Shown here in pieces: positions 34,423 to 42,771 of a DNA stretch of 46,045 bases (positions are counted from its first letter, which is position 1; each line of letters begins with the position of its first letter). The notes beneath the pieces were generated by a model. That model saw nothing but the letters and a program-made list of their open reading frames with translations, did no database searches and was not told the DNA's origin. A program made the translations under genes and the position numbers. The DNA is taken from positions 1-46,045 of the forward strand of contig DEIV01000110.1 of NCBI GenBank assembly GCA_002352665.1, in the 5' to 3' direction. Origin of the DNA: Flavobacteriaceae bacterium UBA2765. Its GTDB lineage: Bacteria; Bacteroidota; Bacteroidia; Flavobacteriales; Flavobacteriaceae.

Positions 34423-35436
34423 ATGGAAACTACTGTAACAAAAAAATATACATTCAAAGATTTTGCCAGCGATCAAGAAGTAAGATGGTGTCCGGGTTGT
34501 GATGACTATGTTATTTTAAGATCCATGCAAAAAGCATTACCTGAAATGGGCGTTAAAAAAGAAGATGTAGTATTTATTTCAGGTATTGGATGTTCTTCTC
34601 GTTTTCCGTATTATATGGATACTTATGGTATGCATGGCATTCATGGTAGAGCACCAGCAATTGCCACAGGTGTTAAATTGGCAAATCCAGATTTAAGTGT
34701 ATGGATTATTACCGGAGACGGAGATGCAATGGCTATTGGAGGTAATCATTTTATTCATTTACTACGTAGAAATATTGATTTGAATATCATTCTATTTAAT
34801 AATGAAATTTATGGATTGACCAAAGGGCAATTTTCTCCAACATCATTAGTAGGTCAAAAAACAAAATCATCACCTTATGGCAATACACAACCACCTTTTT
34901 CCCCAGGGGAGTTGGCCATTGGTGCACAAGCTCGATTTTTTGCAAGAATAGGTGGTAATACACCTAAAGAAATGACAGATATTTTTATTCAATCTGAAAA
35001 ATTTAAGGGCACTGCACTAGTAGAAATATTACAAAATTGCGTGATTTTTAATGATGGTTGTTTTACACAATATACAGATAAAGCAGTAAGGGCTGATAAG
35101 CAATTATTTGTTGAACATGGTAAGCCCATGATTTTTGGAAAAGAACGAGATAAAGGGTTGGTTTTAAATGGGCTGAAATTAGAGGTAGTAACCATTGGTG
35201 AAAACGGTATTACGCAAGAAGATCTTTTGGTTCATAATGCCAAAGAACAAGACCCTACATTGCATCAAATGTTAGTCAGATTAGAATATCCCTTAGTTAC
35301 CGGAATAATTAGAAGTTTTGATGATGTTACTTTAGAAGAAAGAGAAGATGATTTAACCGCTGCGGTAAAATATAATTCTAAATTCGTAAAGACTGATGAT
35401 CTATTCTTTTCTGGAGAAACTTATGAAGTAAAATAA
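34423..35436 (+). CDS. korB: 2-oxoglutarate:ferredoxin oxidoreductase, beta subunit
   Basis: TPP- and [4Fe-4S]-binding partner of KorA. 337 residues. Cluster ligands are Cys23 and Cys26 in WCPGC, Cys57 in GIGCSSR and Cys206 in LQNCVIFND. The TPP/Mg motif GDGDAMAIGGNH is at 98-109, followed by NNEIYGLTKGQ. The protein has no own ferredoxin domain, so electrons must leave to an external ferredoxin, for which the divergent gene at 32062-32412 is the nearest candidate. It ends 78 bases before nuoA; a promoter-like set in that gap suggests nuo can be transcribed separately. Confidence 0.93.
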   Translation: METTVTKKYTFKDFASDQEVRWCPGCDDYVILRSMQKALPEMGVKKEDVVFISGIGCSSRFPYYMDTYGMHGIHGRAPAIATGVKLANPDLSVWIITGDGDAMAIGGNHFIHLLRRNIDLNIILFNNEIYGLTKGQFSPTSLVGQKTKSSPYGNTQPPFSPGELAIGAQARFFARIGGNTPKEMTDIFIQSEKFKGTALVEILQNCVIFNDGCFTQYTDKAVRADKQLFVEHGKPMIFGKERDKGLVLNGLKLEVVTIGENGITQEDLLVHNAKEQDPTLHQMLVRLEYPLVTGIIRSFDDVTLEEREDDLTAAVKYNSKFVKTDDLFFSGETYEVK

Positions 35437-35446
35437 TTGAATTTAT

Positions 35447-35460
35447 ATGACTTATATCAG
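35447..35460. promoter_or_regulatory. Crp/Fnr-like site upstream of nuoA
   Basis: ATGACTTATATCAG: TGA-N6-TCA core, slightly imperfect arms (ATGAC against CTGAT). Its centre (35453.5) is 36.5 bases from the last base of the TAnnTTTA element at 35483-35490, the same spacing as at nifJ and korA. Confidence 0.5.
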
Positions 35461-35482
35461 GTTACTTTTAAATGATTTCTAT

Positions 35483-35490
35483 TAATTTTA
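35483..35490 (+). promoter_or_regulatory. -7 element for the nuo operon
   Basis: TAATTTTA, matching TAnnTTT with A last, 24 bases before the nuoA ATG. The nifJ -7 element has the same final-base deviation. Confidence 0.45.
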
Positions 35491-35514
35491 CCTACTCTTA
35501 AAAAACATCTAAAA

Positions 35515-35865
35515 ATGGGTTCAGAAGCCATTATTGTATTCTTAATTTCTGGTATTGTTTTAGTTGCCGGAGCAAATTTTTTATCAAATTTAATTTCGCA
35601 TAAATCTGACAATCCACAAAAGCGAGAACCTTATGAATGCGGTGTAGAAACCATTGGACCCACTTGGATCCAATTTAAAGTAGGGTATTATCTCTTTGCT
35701 ATATTATTTTTAATTTTTGATGTTGAAGTTGCATTTTTAGTGCCTTGGGCAGTTGTATTTAAAGAGTTAAGTACTGTTGCCTTAATTGAGATACTTGTAT
35801 TTTTATTTATTTTAGGACTAGGCTTATTATATGCCTGGAAAAAAAGAGCATTGCAATGGGAATAG
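35515..35865 (+). CDS. nuoA: complex I subunit NuoA
   Basis: Membrane subunit at the junction of the peripheral and membrane arms. 116 residues with three transmembrane helices (about 5-25, 57-80, 87-108). The loop between helices 1 and 2 has the conserved KREPYECGVE with Cys42 near the quinone channel; FDVEVAFLVPWA in helix 2 is also a family hallmark. It opens the nuo operon and overlaps nuoB by ten bases. Confidence 0.95.
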   Translation: MGSEAIIVFLISGIVLVAGANFLSNLISHKSDNPQKREPYECGVETIGPTWIQFKVGYYLFAILFLIFDVEVAFLVPWAVVFKELSTVALIEILVFLFILGLGLLYAWKKRALQWE

Positions 35866-36455
35866 ATGATAAACAAAGATTTATAAATCAAACTGAACCT
35901 GAAGGTTTTAAAGAAGTTTTACCAGATTCTTTTCCCGGAAAAGTTATTCCCGGAGGTAATGGTGGAAATATAGTTGTAACATCATTAGATAAAGTAATAA
36001 ACTGGGGGAGATCTAATTCTCTTTGGCCTTTATATTTTGGTACTAGTTGTTGTGCTATAGAAATGATGCAAACGGGTGCACCTAAACATGATTTTTCTCG
36101 ATTTGGTTTTGAAGTAGCCAGGCCTTCAGCACGACAAGCAGATTTAATTATAATTGCAGGAACAATTGTAAATAAAATGGGACCTGTTTTAAGAAGATTA
36201 TACGATCAAATGGCCGAGCCTAAATATGTAATAGCCATGGGTGCCTGTGCTATTTCTGGTGGACCATTTTATTACAATTCATATTCAGTAATTAAAGGAG
36301 CTGATCACGTTATTCCAGTTGATGTATATGTCCCAGGTTGCCCACCTCGTCCAGAAGCATTATTAGAAGGTATGATCATGCTTCAGGAAAAAATAAAAAC
36401 TGAAAACATGAAACATAAACAAAATCCTATTGATGGATTTGATGAAGGATTATAA
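35856..36455 (+). CDS. nuoB: complex I subunit NuoB (N2 cluster)
   Basis: Carries the terminal [4Fe-4S] cluster N2, which hands electrons to quinone. 199 residues; ligands Cys65, Cys66 (TSCCAIEM), Cys131 (GACAISGG) and Cys162 (VPGCPPRPEALL) are all present. The ATG at 35856 lies inside the nuoA 3' end; the N-terminal 40 residues are variable in the family. With NuoF and NuoG absent from this operon, the electron path would run from the two NuoI clusters to N2. Confidence 0.95.
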   Translation: MGIDDKQRFINQTEPEGFKEVLPDSFPGKVIPGGNGGNIVVTSLDKVINWGRSNSLWPLYFGTSCCAIEMMQTGAPKHDFSRFGFEVARPSARQADLIIIAGTIVNKMGPVLRRLYDQMAEPKYVIAMGACAISGGPFYYNSYSVIKGADHVIPVDVYVPGCPPRPEALLEGMIMLQEKIKTENMKHKQNPIDGFDEGL

Positions 36456-36456
36456 A

Positions 36457-37017
36457 ATGAACAATAGCGAATTACAAAATTTAATTGGTAGTTGGTTTCC
36501 AAATCCGGAAGCCGACAAAATTTCTAAAATTGTAACTACTTCTGAAACCGAAGAAGGTTCTGAAGAGGATGCGAAAGTTCAGGAACCTATTAATCCTAGT
36601 CTATTAGAATTTACAGAAGAAGCTTCTGAATTTTTAAATATAACGGTACAACCAGAACAATTGCATTCATTGATGTCTCAATTAAAAAGTAATGAAAAGA
36701 CATGCTTTGATTATTTGTATTGTCTTACAGGTATGGATTGGGGTGTAGAATTAGGTGTAATTTACCATTTAGAATCAATTGATCTTCTTCATAACATTGT
36801 AGTAAAAGTTAAAACTGCCAATCGTGAGAATCCAACCTTAGATTCTGTTTATGATATATGGAGAACAGCAGAGTTCCACGAAATGGAAGTATTTGATTTT
36901 TTTGGCATAAAATTTAATAATCATCCAAACTTAAAACGTTTGTTTTTAACGCCCGATTGGGACGGATATCCGTTACGCAAAGATTATGTAGATGAGGCTA
37001 ATATGATTATAAAATAA
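36457..37017 (+). CDS. nuoC: complex I subunit NuoC (30 kDa)
   Basis: Structural subunit of the quinone-reducing module. 186 residues from the ATG at 36457, one base after the nuoB stop; an upstream in-frame TTG at 36430 lies inside nuoB and is unlikely. The core domain is normal: TCFDYLYCLTGMDWG, then the signature YDIWRTAEFHEMEVFDFFGIKF and the C-terminal LTPDWDGYPLRKDY. Unusual is an N-terminal part (about 1-25) joined by an acidic, Ser/Glu-rich linker (about 26-45) to the core. NuoC and NuoD are separate here, unlike the NuoCD fusions of enterobacteria. Confidence 0.93.
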   Translation: MNNSELQNLIGSWFPNPEADKISKIVTTSETEEGSEEDAKVQEPINPSLLEFTEEASEFLNITVQPEQLHSLMSQLKSNEKTCFDYLYCLTGMDWGVELGVIYHLESIDLLHNIVVKVKTANRENPTLDSVYDIWRTAEFHEMEVFDFFGIKFNNHPNLKRLFLTPDWDGYPLRKDYVDEANMIIK

Positions 37018-37020
37018 CTT

Positions 37021-37048
37021 GAATAGAGAATAGAGAATAGAGAATAGA
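37021..37048 (+). repeat. four tandem heptamers (GAATAGA)x4
   Basis: Four perfect copies of a 7-base unit in the 118-base nuoC-nuoD gap, starting four bases after the nuoC stop. A degenerate relative of the 1551 palindrome, TCCC...GGGA, lies just after at 37078-37095. Copy number may vary by slippage; it is not in a coding sequence. Confidence 0.85.
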
Positions 37049-37135
37049 GAAAAATAAATAAGCATATGTGCTTTGCGTCCCATTAGTTATAGGGATTGCG
37101 AGAGGAATATAACATTGGAACCCGGAACTCAAAAC

Positions 37136-38257
37136 ATGAAACCCGAAACAATAAATAACAATTTTAAAACTGAAGAATATTTCGTCAATATGGGACCGCA
37201 ACACCCTGCGGCTCATGGTGTATTGCGACTAATATTAACAATAGATGGCGAAATAATTAAGAATGTTGAACCAGATCTAGGTTACATTCATCGGTCTATA
37301 GAAAAAATGTGTGAACGAGATAGTTATCAGCAAATAGTGCATTTAACAGATCGAATGGATTATTTGTCTTCTCATATTAATAATGAAGCAGTTTGTTTGA
37401 CCGTTGAAAAAGCCCTCGAAATTGAAGTTTCCGAACGCGTTAAAGTAATTAGGACTATTATTTCTGAATTGACCAGAATTGCTTCACATTGTTTGTGGTG
37501 GGGAGTTATGGGTATGGATGTTGGTGCGTTGACAACTTATTTCTACGGTTTTAGAGATCGTGAAATGATCAATGATATTTTTGAAGAAACTTGTGGTGCC
37601 AGGTTAACCATGAATTATAACATACCCGGAGGTTTGATGTTTGACATTCATCCTAACTTTGTAAAGAGAACTAAAGATTTTATTACTCATTTTAAAACAA
37701 AATTACCCGAATACGACAGATTGTTAACCGGTAATGTAATCTTTCAAAAAAGAACAAAAGGAGTAGGAGTTTTAACAAAAGAAGATGCTATTTCTTTCGG
37801 CACTTCAGGCCCGGTAGCCCGAGGTTCCGGTTTTGCAAATGACGTTAGAAAACGCCATCATTATAGCGCTTATGACAGGGTTGATTTTAAGGAGGCTTTA
37901 TTTACTGAAGGTGATTCATTTGCAAGATATCAGGTAAGAATAATGGAAATGTGGGAGGCTATGAAGATTATTGAACAATTGATCGATACTATACCAGAAG
38001 GAGATATTAAAACCCCTACAAATGCAGTGATTAAATTGCCGAAAGGAGAATATTATCAACGTGTTGAAACGGCAAGAGGTGAATTAGGAGTTTATATTAA
38101 TAGTACAGGAACAAAAAATCCTTATAGGCTTAAATTTAGATCTCCCGGTTTTTCAAATTTATCAGTTTTAGATCATATTACAAAAGGAGCAAAAATAGGC
38201 GATTTAGTTGCCACTATGGCTTCATTTGATTTTGTGATTCCCGATATAGACCGTTAA
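37136..38257 (+). CDS. nuoD: complex I subunit NuoD (49 kDa)
   Basis: Forms the quinone-binding cavity together with NuoB. 373 residues from the ATG at 37136; the longer reading from a TTG at 37073 would cover repeat-like DNA and is rejected. The N terminus has VNMGPQHPAAHGVLRL with the quinone-site His, followed by EPDLGYIHRSIEKM, RMDYLSSHINNEA and a C-terminal DFVIPDIDR. The chain is the expected NiFe-hydrogenase-like large-subunit fold lacking the metal cysteines. In most operons nuoE, nuoF and nuoG follow; here nuoH follows after 34 bases. Confidence 0.95.
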   Translation: MKPETINNNFKTEEYFVNMGPQHPAAHGVLRLILTIDGEIIKNVEPDLGYIHRSIEKMCERDSYQQIVHLTDRMDYLSSHINNEAVCLTVEKALEIEVSERVKVIRTIISELTRIASHCLWWGVMGMDVGALTTYFYGFRDREMINDIFEETCGARLTMNYNIPGGLMFDIHPNFVKRTKDFITHFKTKLPEYDRLLTGNVIFQKRTKGVGVLTKEDAISFGTSGPVARGSGFANDVRKRHHYSAYDRVDFKEALFTEGDSFARYQVRIMEMWEAMKIIEQLIDTIPEGDIKTPTNAVIKLPKGEYYQRVETARGELGVYINSTGTKNPYRLKFRSPGFSNLSVLDHITKGAKIGDLVATMASFDFVIPDIDR

Positions 38258-38291
38258 TTAAAATAGATTTTGAATAAAAATAGAATTCAAA

Positions 38292-39359
38292 ATGATGATG
38301 ATACCATTAAATATTACTAAAACAATACATGACTGGCTTTATTCAGTAATGCCTGAAAATGCAGCTAGTATTACAGAAATGCTTTTAATTGCCATTGCTT
38401 ATTTAGCTTTATTTGCTGTAGCCGGATTGTATTTGGTATTGTTAGAAAGAAAAGTTGCCGCTTGGTTCCAGCTGAGACTTGGGCCAAACCGTGTGGGTCC
38501 ATTCGGATTATTTCAAACCATGGCAGATGCCCTAAAATTACTTTCTAAAGAACTAACTAGTACGGATAAAACAGATAAGTTTTTATATAATTTAGCACCA
38601 TTTTTTGTCATAACTACCTCATTAATTGCACTTTCTGTTTTTCCTTTTTCTAAACAATTTCAAGCCTTTGATATCAATATTGGCGTGTTTTTTTTAATTG
38701 CAGTTTCTTCTATTGGTGTCATTGGAATTTTAATTGGCGGATGGTCTAGTAATAACAAATATGCAATGATCGGTGCCATGCGGAGTGGTGTACAAACCAT
38801 TAGCTATGAATTGTCAGTTGGGTTGTCAATTATTACGATGGTTCTATTAACTGGAACCTTACAATTATCTGAAATTATTGAAATTCAAAGAACAGGTGGT
38901 TGGTTGATCTGGCAAGGTCATATTCCTGCAATTATTGCTTTTATGATCTTTATGATTGCCGGAACGGCAGAAACCAACAGAGCTCCTTTTGACCTAGTTG
39001 AAGCAGAATCAGAATTAGGTGCAGGTTTCCATACAGAATATTCCGGGATGAAATTTGCCTATTTCTTCTTAGCTGAGTTTATCAATATGTTTATCATCGC
39101 CTCAATTGCAGTAGTCTTATTTTTTGGAGGCTGGCTGTCGCCGTTTGGAATAACAGAAGGTATAACGTGGTTTCCTGAAGTATTGTGGTTTTTAATAAAA
39201 GTATTGATAATTATATTTTTAATGATGTGGTTTCGTTGGACTTTTCCACGATTGAGAATCGATCAATTATTAACATTAGAATGGAAATATTTATTACCAA
39301 TCAATTTAGTTAACCTAGTTGTAATGGCAATAATTATTTGGTTAAACCTGACATTTTAA
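38292..39359 (+). CDS. nuoH: complex I subunit NuoH
   Basis: Membrane subunit that links the quinone site to the proton channels. 355 residues with about eight membrane helices. Family motifs are kept: LERKVAAWFQLRLGPNRVGP near 51-70, ADALKLLSKE, AETNRAPFDLVEAESELGAG and EYSGMKFAYFFLAEF. It directly follows nuoD, marking the place where nuoEFG are missing. Three ATG codons in a row start the gene; the first is used here. Confidence 0.95.
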   Translation: MMMIPLNITKTIHDWLYSVMPENAASITEMLLIAIAYLALFAVAGLYLVLLERKVAAWFQLRLGPNRVGPFGLFQTMADALKLLSKELTSTDKTDKFLYNLAPFFVITTSLIALSVFPFSKQFQAFDINIGVFFLIAVSSIGVIGILIGGWSSNNKYAMIGAMRSGVQTISYELSVGLSIITMVLLTGTLQLSEIIEIQRTGGWLIWQGHIPAIIAFMIFMIAGTAETNRAPFDLVEAESELGAGFHTEYSGMKFAYFFLAEFINMFIIASIAVVLFFGGWLSPFGITEGITWFPEVLWFLIKVLIIIFLMMWFRWTFPRLRIDQLLTLEWKYLLPINLVNLVVMAIIIWLNLTF

Positions 39360-39377
39360 AATAAGTTTTTATAAGAA

Positions 39378-39854
39378 ATGAGCTATTTTTCAGATATATA
39401 TAACGGAATAAAAACCTTGCTTACCGGCATGAGTGTTACGGGTAAATACTTTATACATGCTCGTAAGGGAAGTCTTACTCAGCAGTATCCTGACAATAGA
39501 GAAACCTTGAAAATGTTCGATAGATTTAGAGGTGAAGTAGTCATGCCTCATGATGAAAATAACGAACACCGTTGTACCGGTTGTCAAAAATGTGAAATTG
39601 CCTGCCCTAATGGGACAATAGAAATTATTTGGGATAGAGGTATAGATGAAGAAACCGGTAAAAAGAAGAAAAAAATAGACAAACATATATATCATTTAGG
39701 TATGTGTACGATGTGCGGATTATGTATTGAAGCTTGCCCTACTGATGCCATCGTGTGGGCTCAGAATTACGAAAATTCTGTATATGACAGAACTAAATTA
39801 TCTAAAGTTCTTAATCAACCGGGGTCTAAAGTAAAAGCAGGAATAGAAGATTAA
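39378..39854 (+). CDS. nuoI: complex I subunit NuoI (2[4Fe-4S])
   Basis: Peripheral-arm subunit with clusters N6a and N6b. 158 residues. Ligands: Cys66, 69, 72 and Cys76 in CTGCQKCEIACP, and Cys110, 113, 116 and 120 in CTMCGLCIEACP. A Lys-rich loop (GKKKKKIDKH, about 94-103) lies between the two cluster motifs. In a complex without NuoEFG this subunit is the expected surface for ferredoxin; the basic loop would suit an acidic ferredoxin, which is my inference. Confidence 0.95.
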   Translation: MSYFSDIYNGIKTLLTGMSVTGKYFIHARKGSLTQQYPDNRETLKMFDRFRGEVVMPHDENNEHRCTGCQKCEIACPNGTIEIIWDRGIDEETGKKKKKIDKHIYHLGMCTMCGLCIEACPTDAIVWAQNYENSVYDRTKLSKVLNQPGSKVKAGIED

Positions 39855-39858
39855 TACT

Positions 39859-40386
39859 ATGGAAAGAATTTTATTTTACATTTTTGCGGTCTTAATAGTA
39901 ATTTTTGCAGTGGCATCAGTGTCAAGTCGCAAAATTTTAAGAGCTGTAATTTATTTGTTAATTGTCTTAACCGCAGTTTCCGGATTGTATTTTTTGATAG
40001 ATTATAACTTTTTAGCCGCCATACAATTAACGGTTTATGGAGGTGGTGTCATTGTATTGATCATCTTTTCTGTATTACTTGTACATCACGTTGAACTAGA
40101 GTTAGAAATAACACCTTTAAAAACAAAAATCATTGCAGCGGCATTAGTGGTAGCTGGGTTATCCATTACACTTTGGGCAATTTTAACCTACCCTTTTAAT
40201 ACAGCAAACAACTACAAATCTATTGAAGTTGATGTTATTGGTGAAAAACTTCTGAGTTATGGTGAAGGTGGATTTATCCTGCCTTTTGAAGTTATTAGTG
40301 TGTTATTATTTGCAATTATGGTTGGAGCTATTGTTATAGCCAAAGGAAAAAAATTAGGAATAAAGACAGGAGAGAAATTAGAATAA
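39859..40386 (+). CDS. nuoJ: complex I subunit NuoJ
   Basis: Membrane subunit of the antiporter-like arm, 175 residues, with about five helices. The conserved region SSRKILRAVIYLLIVLTAVS and the third-helix motif AAIQLTVYGGGVIVLIIF are present. It starts four bases after nuoI. The following 91-base gap before nuoK holds a 21-codon reading frame from 40390 with no recognised homology, which I do not call. Confidence 0.94.
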   Translation: MERILFYIFAVLIVIFAVASVSSRKILRAVIYLLIVLTAVSGLYFLIDYNFLAAIQLTVYGGGVIVLIIFSVLLVHHVELELEITPLKTKIIAAALVVAGLSITLWAILTYPFNTANNYKSIEVDVIGEKLLSYGEGGFILPFEVISVLLFAIMVGAIVIAKGKKLGIKTGEKLE

Positions 40387-40477
40387 ACAATGAAGTTTAA
40401 ATTTGAAATAAAGTTAAAGATACATTTAGTATCACATCGGGTTTCGGTCAATTGATTTCCGATATAAATAAAACAGC

Positions 40478-40795
40478 ATGATAGAAGGTATTAGTATTTA
40501 CGAAATTTTAACCCTAACCAGTATATTGTTTTTTATTGGGGTCTATGGTTTTTTTACACGAGAAAATTTAATTACAATTTTGATGTCAATAGAGCTAATT
40601 TTAAATGCTGCCGCAGTAAATTTTGTAATTATTAATACGTACTTATTTCCTGACTTTTTACAAGGAGCCATTTTTTCAATTTTTATAATTGCATTAGCAG
40701 CCGCAGAAACTGCATTGGCTATAGCGATTATAATTAATTTGTACAAATTGGTGACCTCTGTTGAAGTAAGAGACACAGAAACTATGAAGCATTAA
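40478..40795 (+). CDS. nuoK: complex I subunit NuoK
   Basis: Small proton-channel subunit, 105 residues, three helices. The membrane-embedded glutamates of the family are visible in SIELILNAAAVNF (Glu at about 36) and AAAETALAIAIIINL (Glu near 72). It lies between nuoJ and nuoL in the usual order. Confidence 0.95.
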   Translation: MIEGISIYEILTLTSILFFIGVYGFFTRENLITILMSIELILNAAAVNFVIINTYLFPDFLQGAIFSIFIIALAAAETALAIAIIINLYKLVTSVEVRDTETMKH

Positions 40796-40845
40796 AATTT
40801 TGAGATTGAAAACAATTTAAAAGGATAAGAAATTAAATTATAAAC

Positions 40846-42762
40846 ATGGATTTTAGTTATACCATCTTAATTCCGTTAATCCCCTTAGCTTTATTCTTAG
40901 TACTAGGAATATTCAGTAAAAAAATAACACCTGCAATTTCAGGATGGTTAGGTTCTTTAGGCTTAGGGTCATCGTTTGTATTATCACTATATACAGCTTA
41001 TCATTATTTTTTAAAAGGGAAGGTCAATGATGTTTACCAAACCTTTATCTATAAAGACACCTGGATAATTTTTACTGATAAATTACATATAGATATGGGT
41101 GTTCTTATCGACCCTATCTCTGTAATGATGTTGGTTGTAGTCTCAACTGTTTCGTTTATGGTGCATTTATATAGTATAGGGTATATGAAAGGTGACGATG
41201 GGTTTACCCGATTTTTTGCATACTTGTCATTATTTAGCTTTTCAATGTTTGGATTAGTATTGGCGACAAACCTTTTTCAAATGTATATTTTTTGGGAATT
41301 GGTTGGGGTTTCATCATACTTACTCATTGGGTATTATTACACTAAACCATCCGCAGTAGCAGCCGGAAAAAAGGCATTTATAGTAACACGTTTTGCCGAT
41401 TTGGGTTTCTTATTAGGAATCTTAATCTTATCGTATTACACAGGTACATTTGATTTTGATCTATTAACCAATCCTGAAGGTTCCATCATTACCAATGGTG
41501 TTGCCTCCTCGTTCATGGGCTTGTCAGTTTTAACATGGGCAATTCTATTGATTTTTATTGGTGGTGCCGGTAAATCAGCCATGTTTCCTTTACATATTTG
41601 GTTGCCTGATGCTATGGAAGGCCCAACTCCTGTTTCGGCCTTAATTCATGCCGCAACCATGGTAGTTGCTGGTGTATATCTGGTTGCTAGAATGTTTCCG
41701 TTATATTACTTTTTAGATAATGGCTTTGCGCTTGACGTGGTTGCTTATGTCGGTGCATTTTCAGCACTGTTTGCTGCCATAATCGCTGTCACACAAACCG
41801 ATATTAAACGTGTGTTGGCATTTTCTACAATGTCGCAAATTGGTTATATGATGTTGGCATTAGGAGTTTCAAAATATGAAGGTCATGATGGTCTTGGTTT
41901 TATGGCTTCAATGTTCCATTTGTTTACACATGCTATGTTTAAAGGGCTATTATTTTTAGCTGCAGGTTCTGTTATTCATGCCGTTCATAGTAATTATTTA
42001 AAAGATATGGGTGGCTTACGTAAATACATGCCAATTACCAATATCGTATTTTTAATTGCTGCTTTATCTATTGCCGGTTTCCCGGGATTTGCAGGATTTT
42101 TTAGTAAGGATGAAATTTTAGTAGCCGCTTTTGAAAGCAATATGTTACTTTATGTAATTGGTGTTTTCGTTGCCGGTTTAACTGCCTTTTATATGTTTAG
42201 GCTTTATTTTGGAATTTTTTGGGGAAAAGAAACAAAATTCGAGCATGCTCCTCATGAATCTCCATTGTCAATGACAATTCCTATGCTATTCTTAGCTTTT
42301 ATGAGTATCGCAGGAGGTTATATCCATTTTAGTGAATATGTAACAGCAGATCATCAAAGTTTTGAAGCTCATTTAAATTATCCTTTAGCAGCAATTACCG
42401 TTGGTGTAGGTTTAATAGGGATAATTATAGCCTATGTGCTGTATAAAAAAGAAACAAGTATACCACTCAAATTATCAAACAGTTTTGGTTCATTTTATAA
42501 ATGGACATATGACAAATTTTATATTGATGAGATCTATCTGTTTGTTACAAAAAAGATAATATTCGGATTAATAGCAGCGCCAGCAGCATGGTTTGATAAA
42601 CATATTGTTGATGCGTCAATGATCGGGATCGGGAATGCCACAGCATCCTTGTCAAATAGAATTAAAGGAATGCAATCGGGAAAATTTCAAGATTATGCCA
42701 TGTCGTTTATTGGTGGAGGCGTAGTTATTGCGATGATAATATTTTATATATGGATAAATTAA
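40846..42762 (+). CDS. nuoL: complex I subunit NuoL
   Basis: Largest antiporter-like proton pump subunit, 638 residues, about 16 membrane helices and the long lateral helix at the C terminus (about 540-638). Motifs: WELVGVSSYLLIGYY with the pump Glu near 151, GGAGKSAMFPLHIWLPDAMEGPTPVSALIHAATMV split over helices 7-8 with Lys and His residues. Length and motifs are normal for NuoL. Confidence 0.95.
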   Translation: MDFSYTILIPLIPLALFLVLGIFSKKITPAISGWLGSLGLGSSFVLSLYTAYHYFLKGKVNDVYQTFIYKDTWIIFTDKLHIDMGVLIDPISVMMLVVVSTVSFMVHLYSIGYMKGDDGFTRFFAYLSLFSFSMFGLVLATNLFQMYIFWELVGVSSYLLIGYYYTKPSAVAAGKKAFIVTRFADLGFLLGILILSYYTGTFDFDLLTNPEGSIITNGVASSFMGLSVLTWAILLIFIGGAGKSAMFPLHIWLPDAMEGPTPVSALIHAATMVVAGVYLVARMFPLYYFLDNGFALDVVAYVGAFSALFAAIIAVTQTDIKRVLAFSTMSQIGYMMLALGVSKYEGHDGLGFMASMFHLFTHAMFKGLLFLAAGSVIHAVHSNYLKDMGGLRKYMPITNIVFLIAALSIAGFPGFAGFFSKDEILVAAFESNMLLYVIGVFVAGLTAFYMFRLYFGIFWGKETKFEHAPHESPLSMTIPMLFLAFMSIAGGYIHFSEYVTADHQSFEAHLNYPLAAITVGVGLIGIIIAYVLYKKETSIPLKLSNSFGSFYKWTYDKFYIDEIYLFVTKKIIFGLIAAPAAWFDKHIVDASMIGIGNATASLSNRIKGMQSGKFQDYAMSFIGGGVVIAMIIFYIWIN

Positions 42763-42771
42763 TTTAACACA

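Noticed and set aside
28249..35436. Reductive TCA cycle (carbon fixation) from NifJ and KorAB
   Set aside because: No ATP-citrate lyase or fumarate reductase in the window; both enzymes are common in oxidative roles in Bacteroidota.
36430..36456. TTG start extending nuoC into nuoB
   Set aside because: ATG at 36457 directly follows the nuoB stop and gives a sensible start.
37073..37135. TTG start extending nuoD by 21 residues
   Set aside because: The extension lies over repeat-like intergenic DNA and does not match NuoD; the ATG at 37136 is correct.
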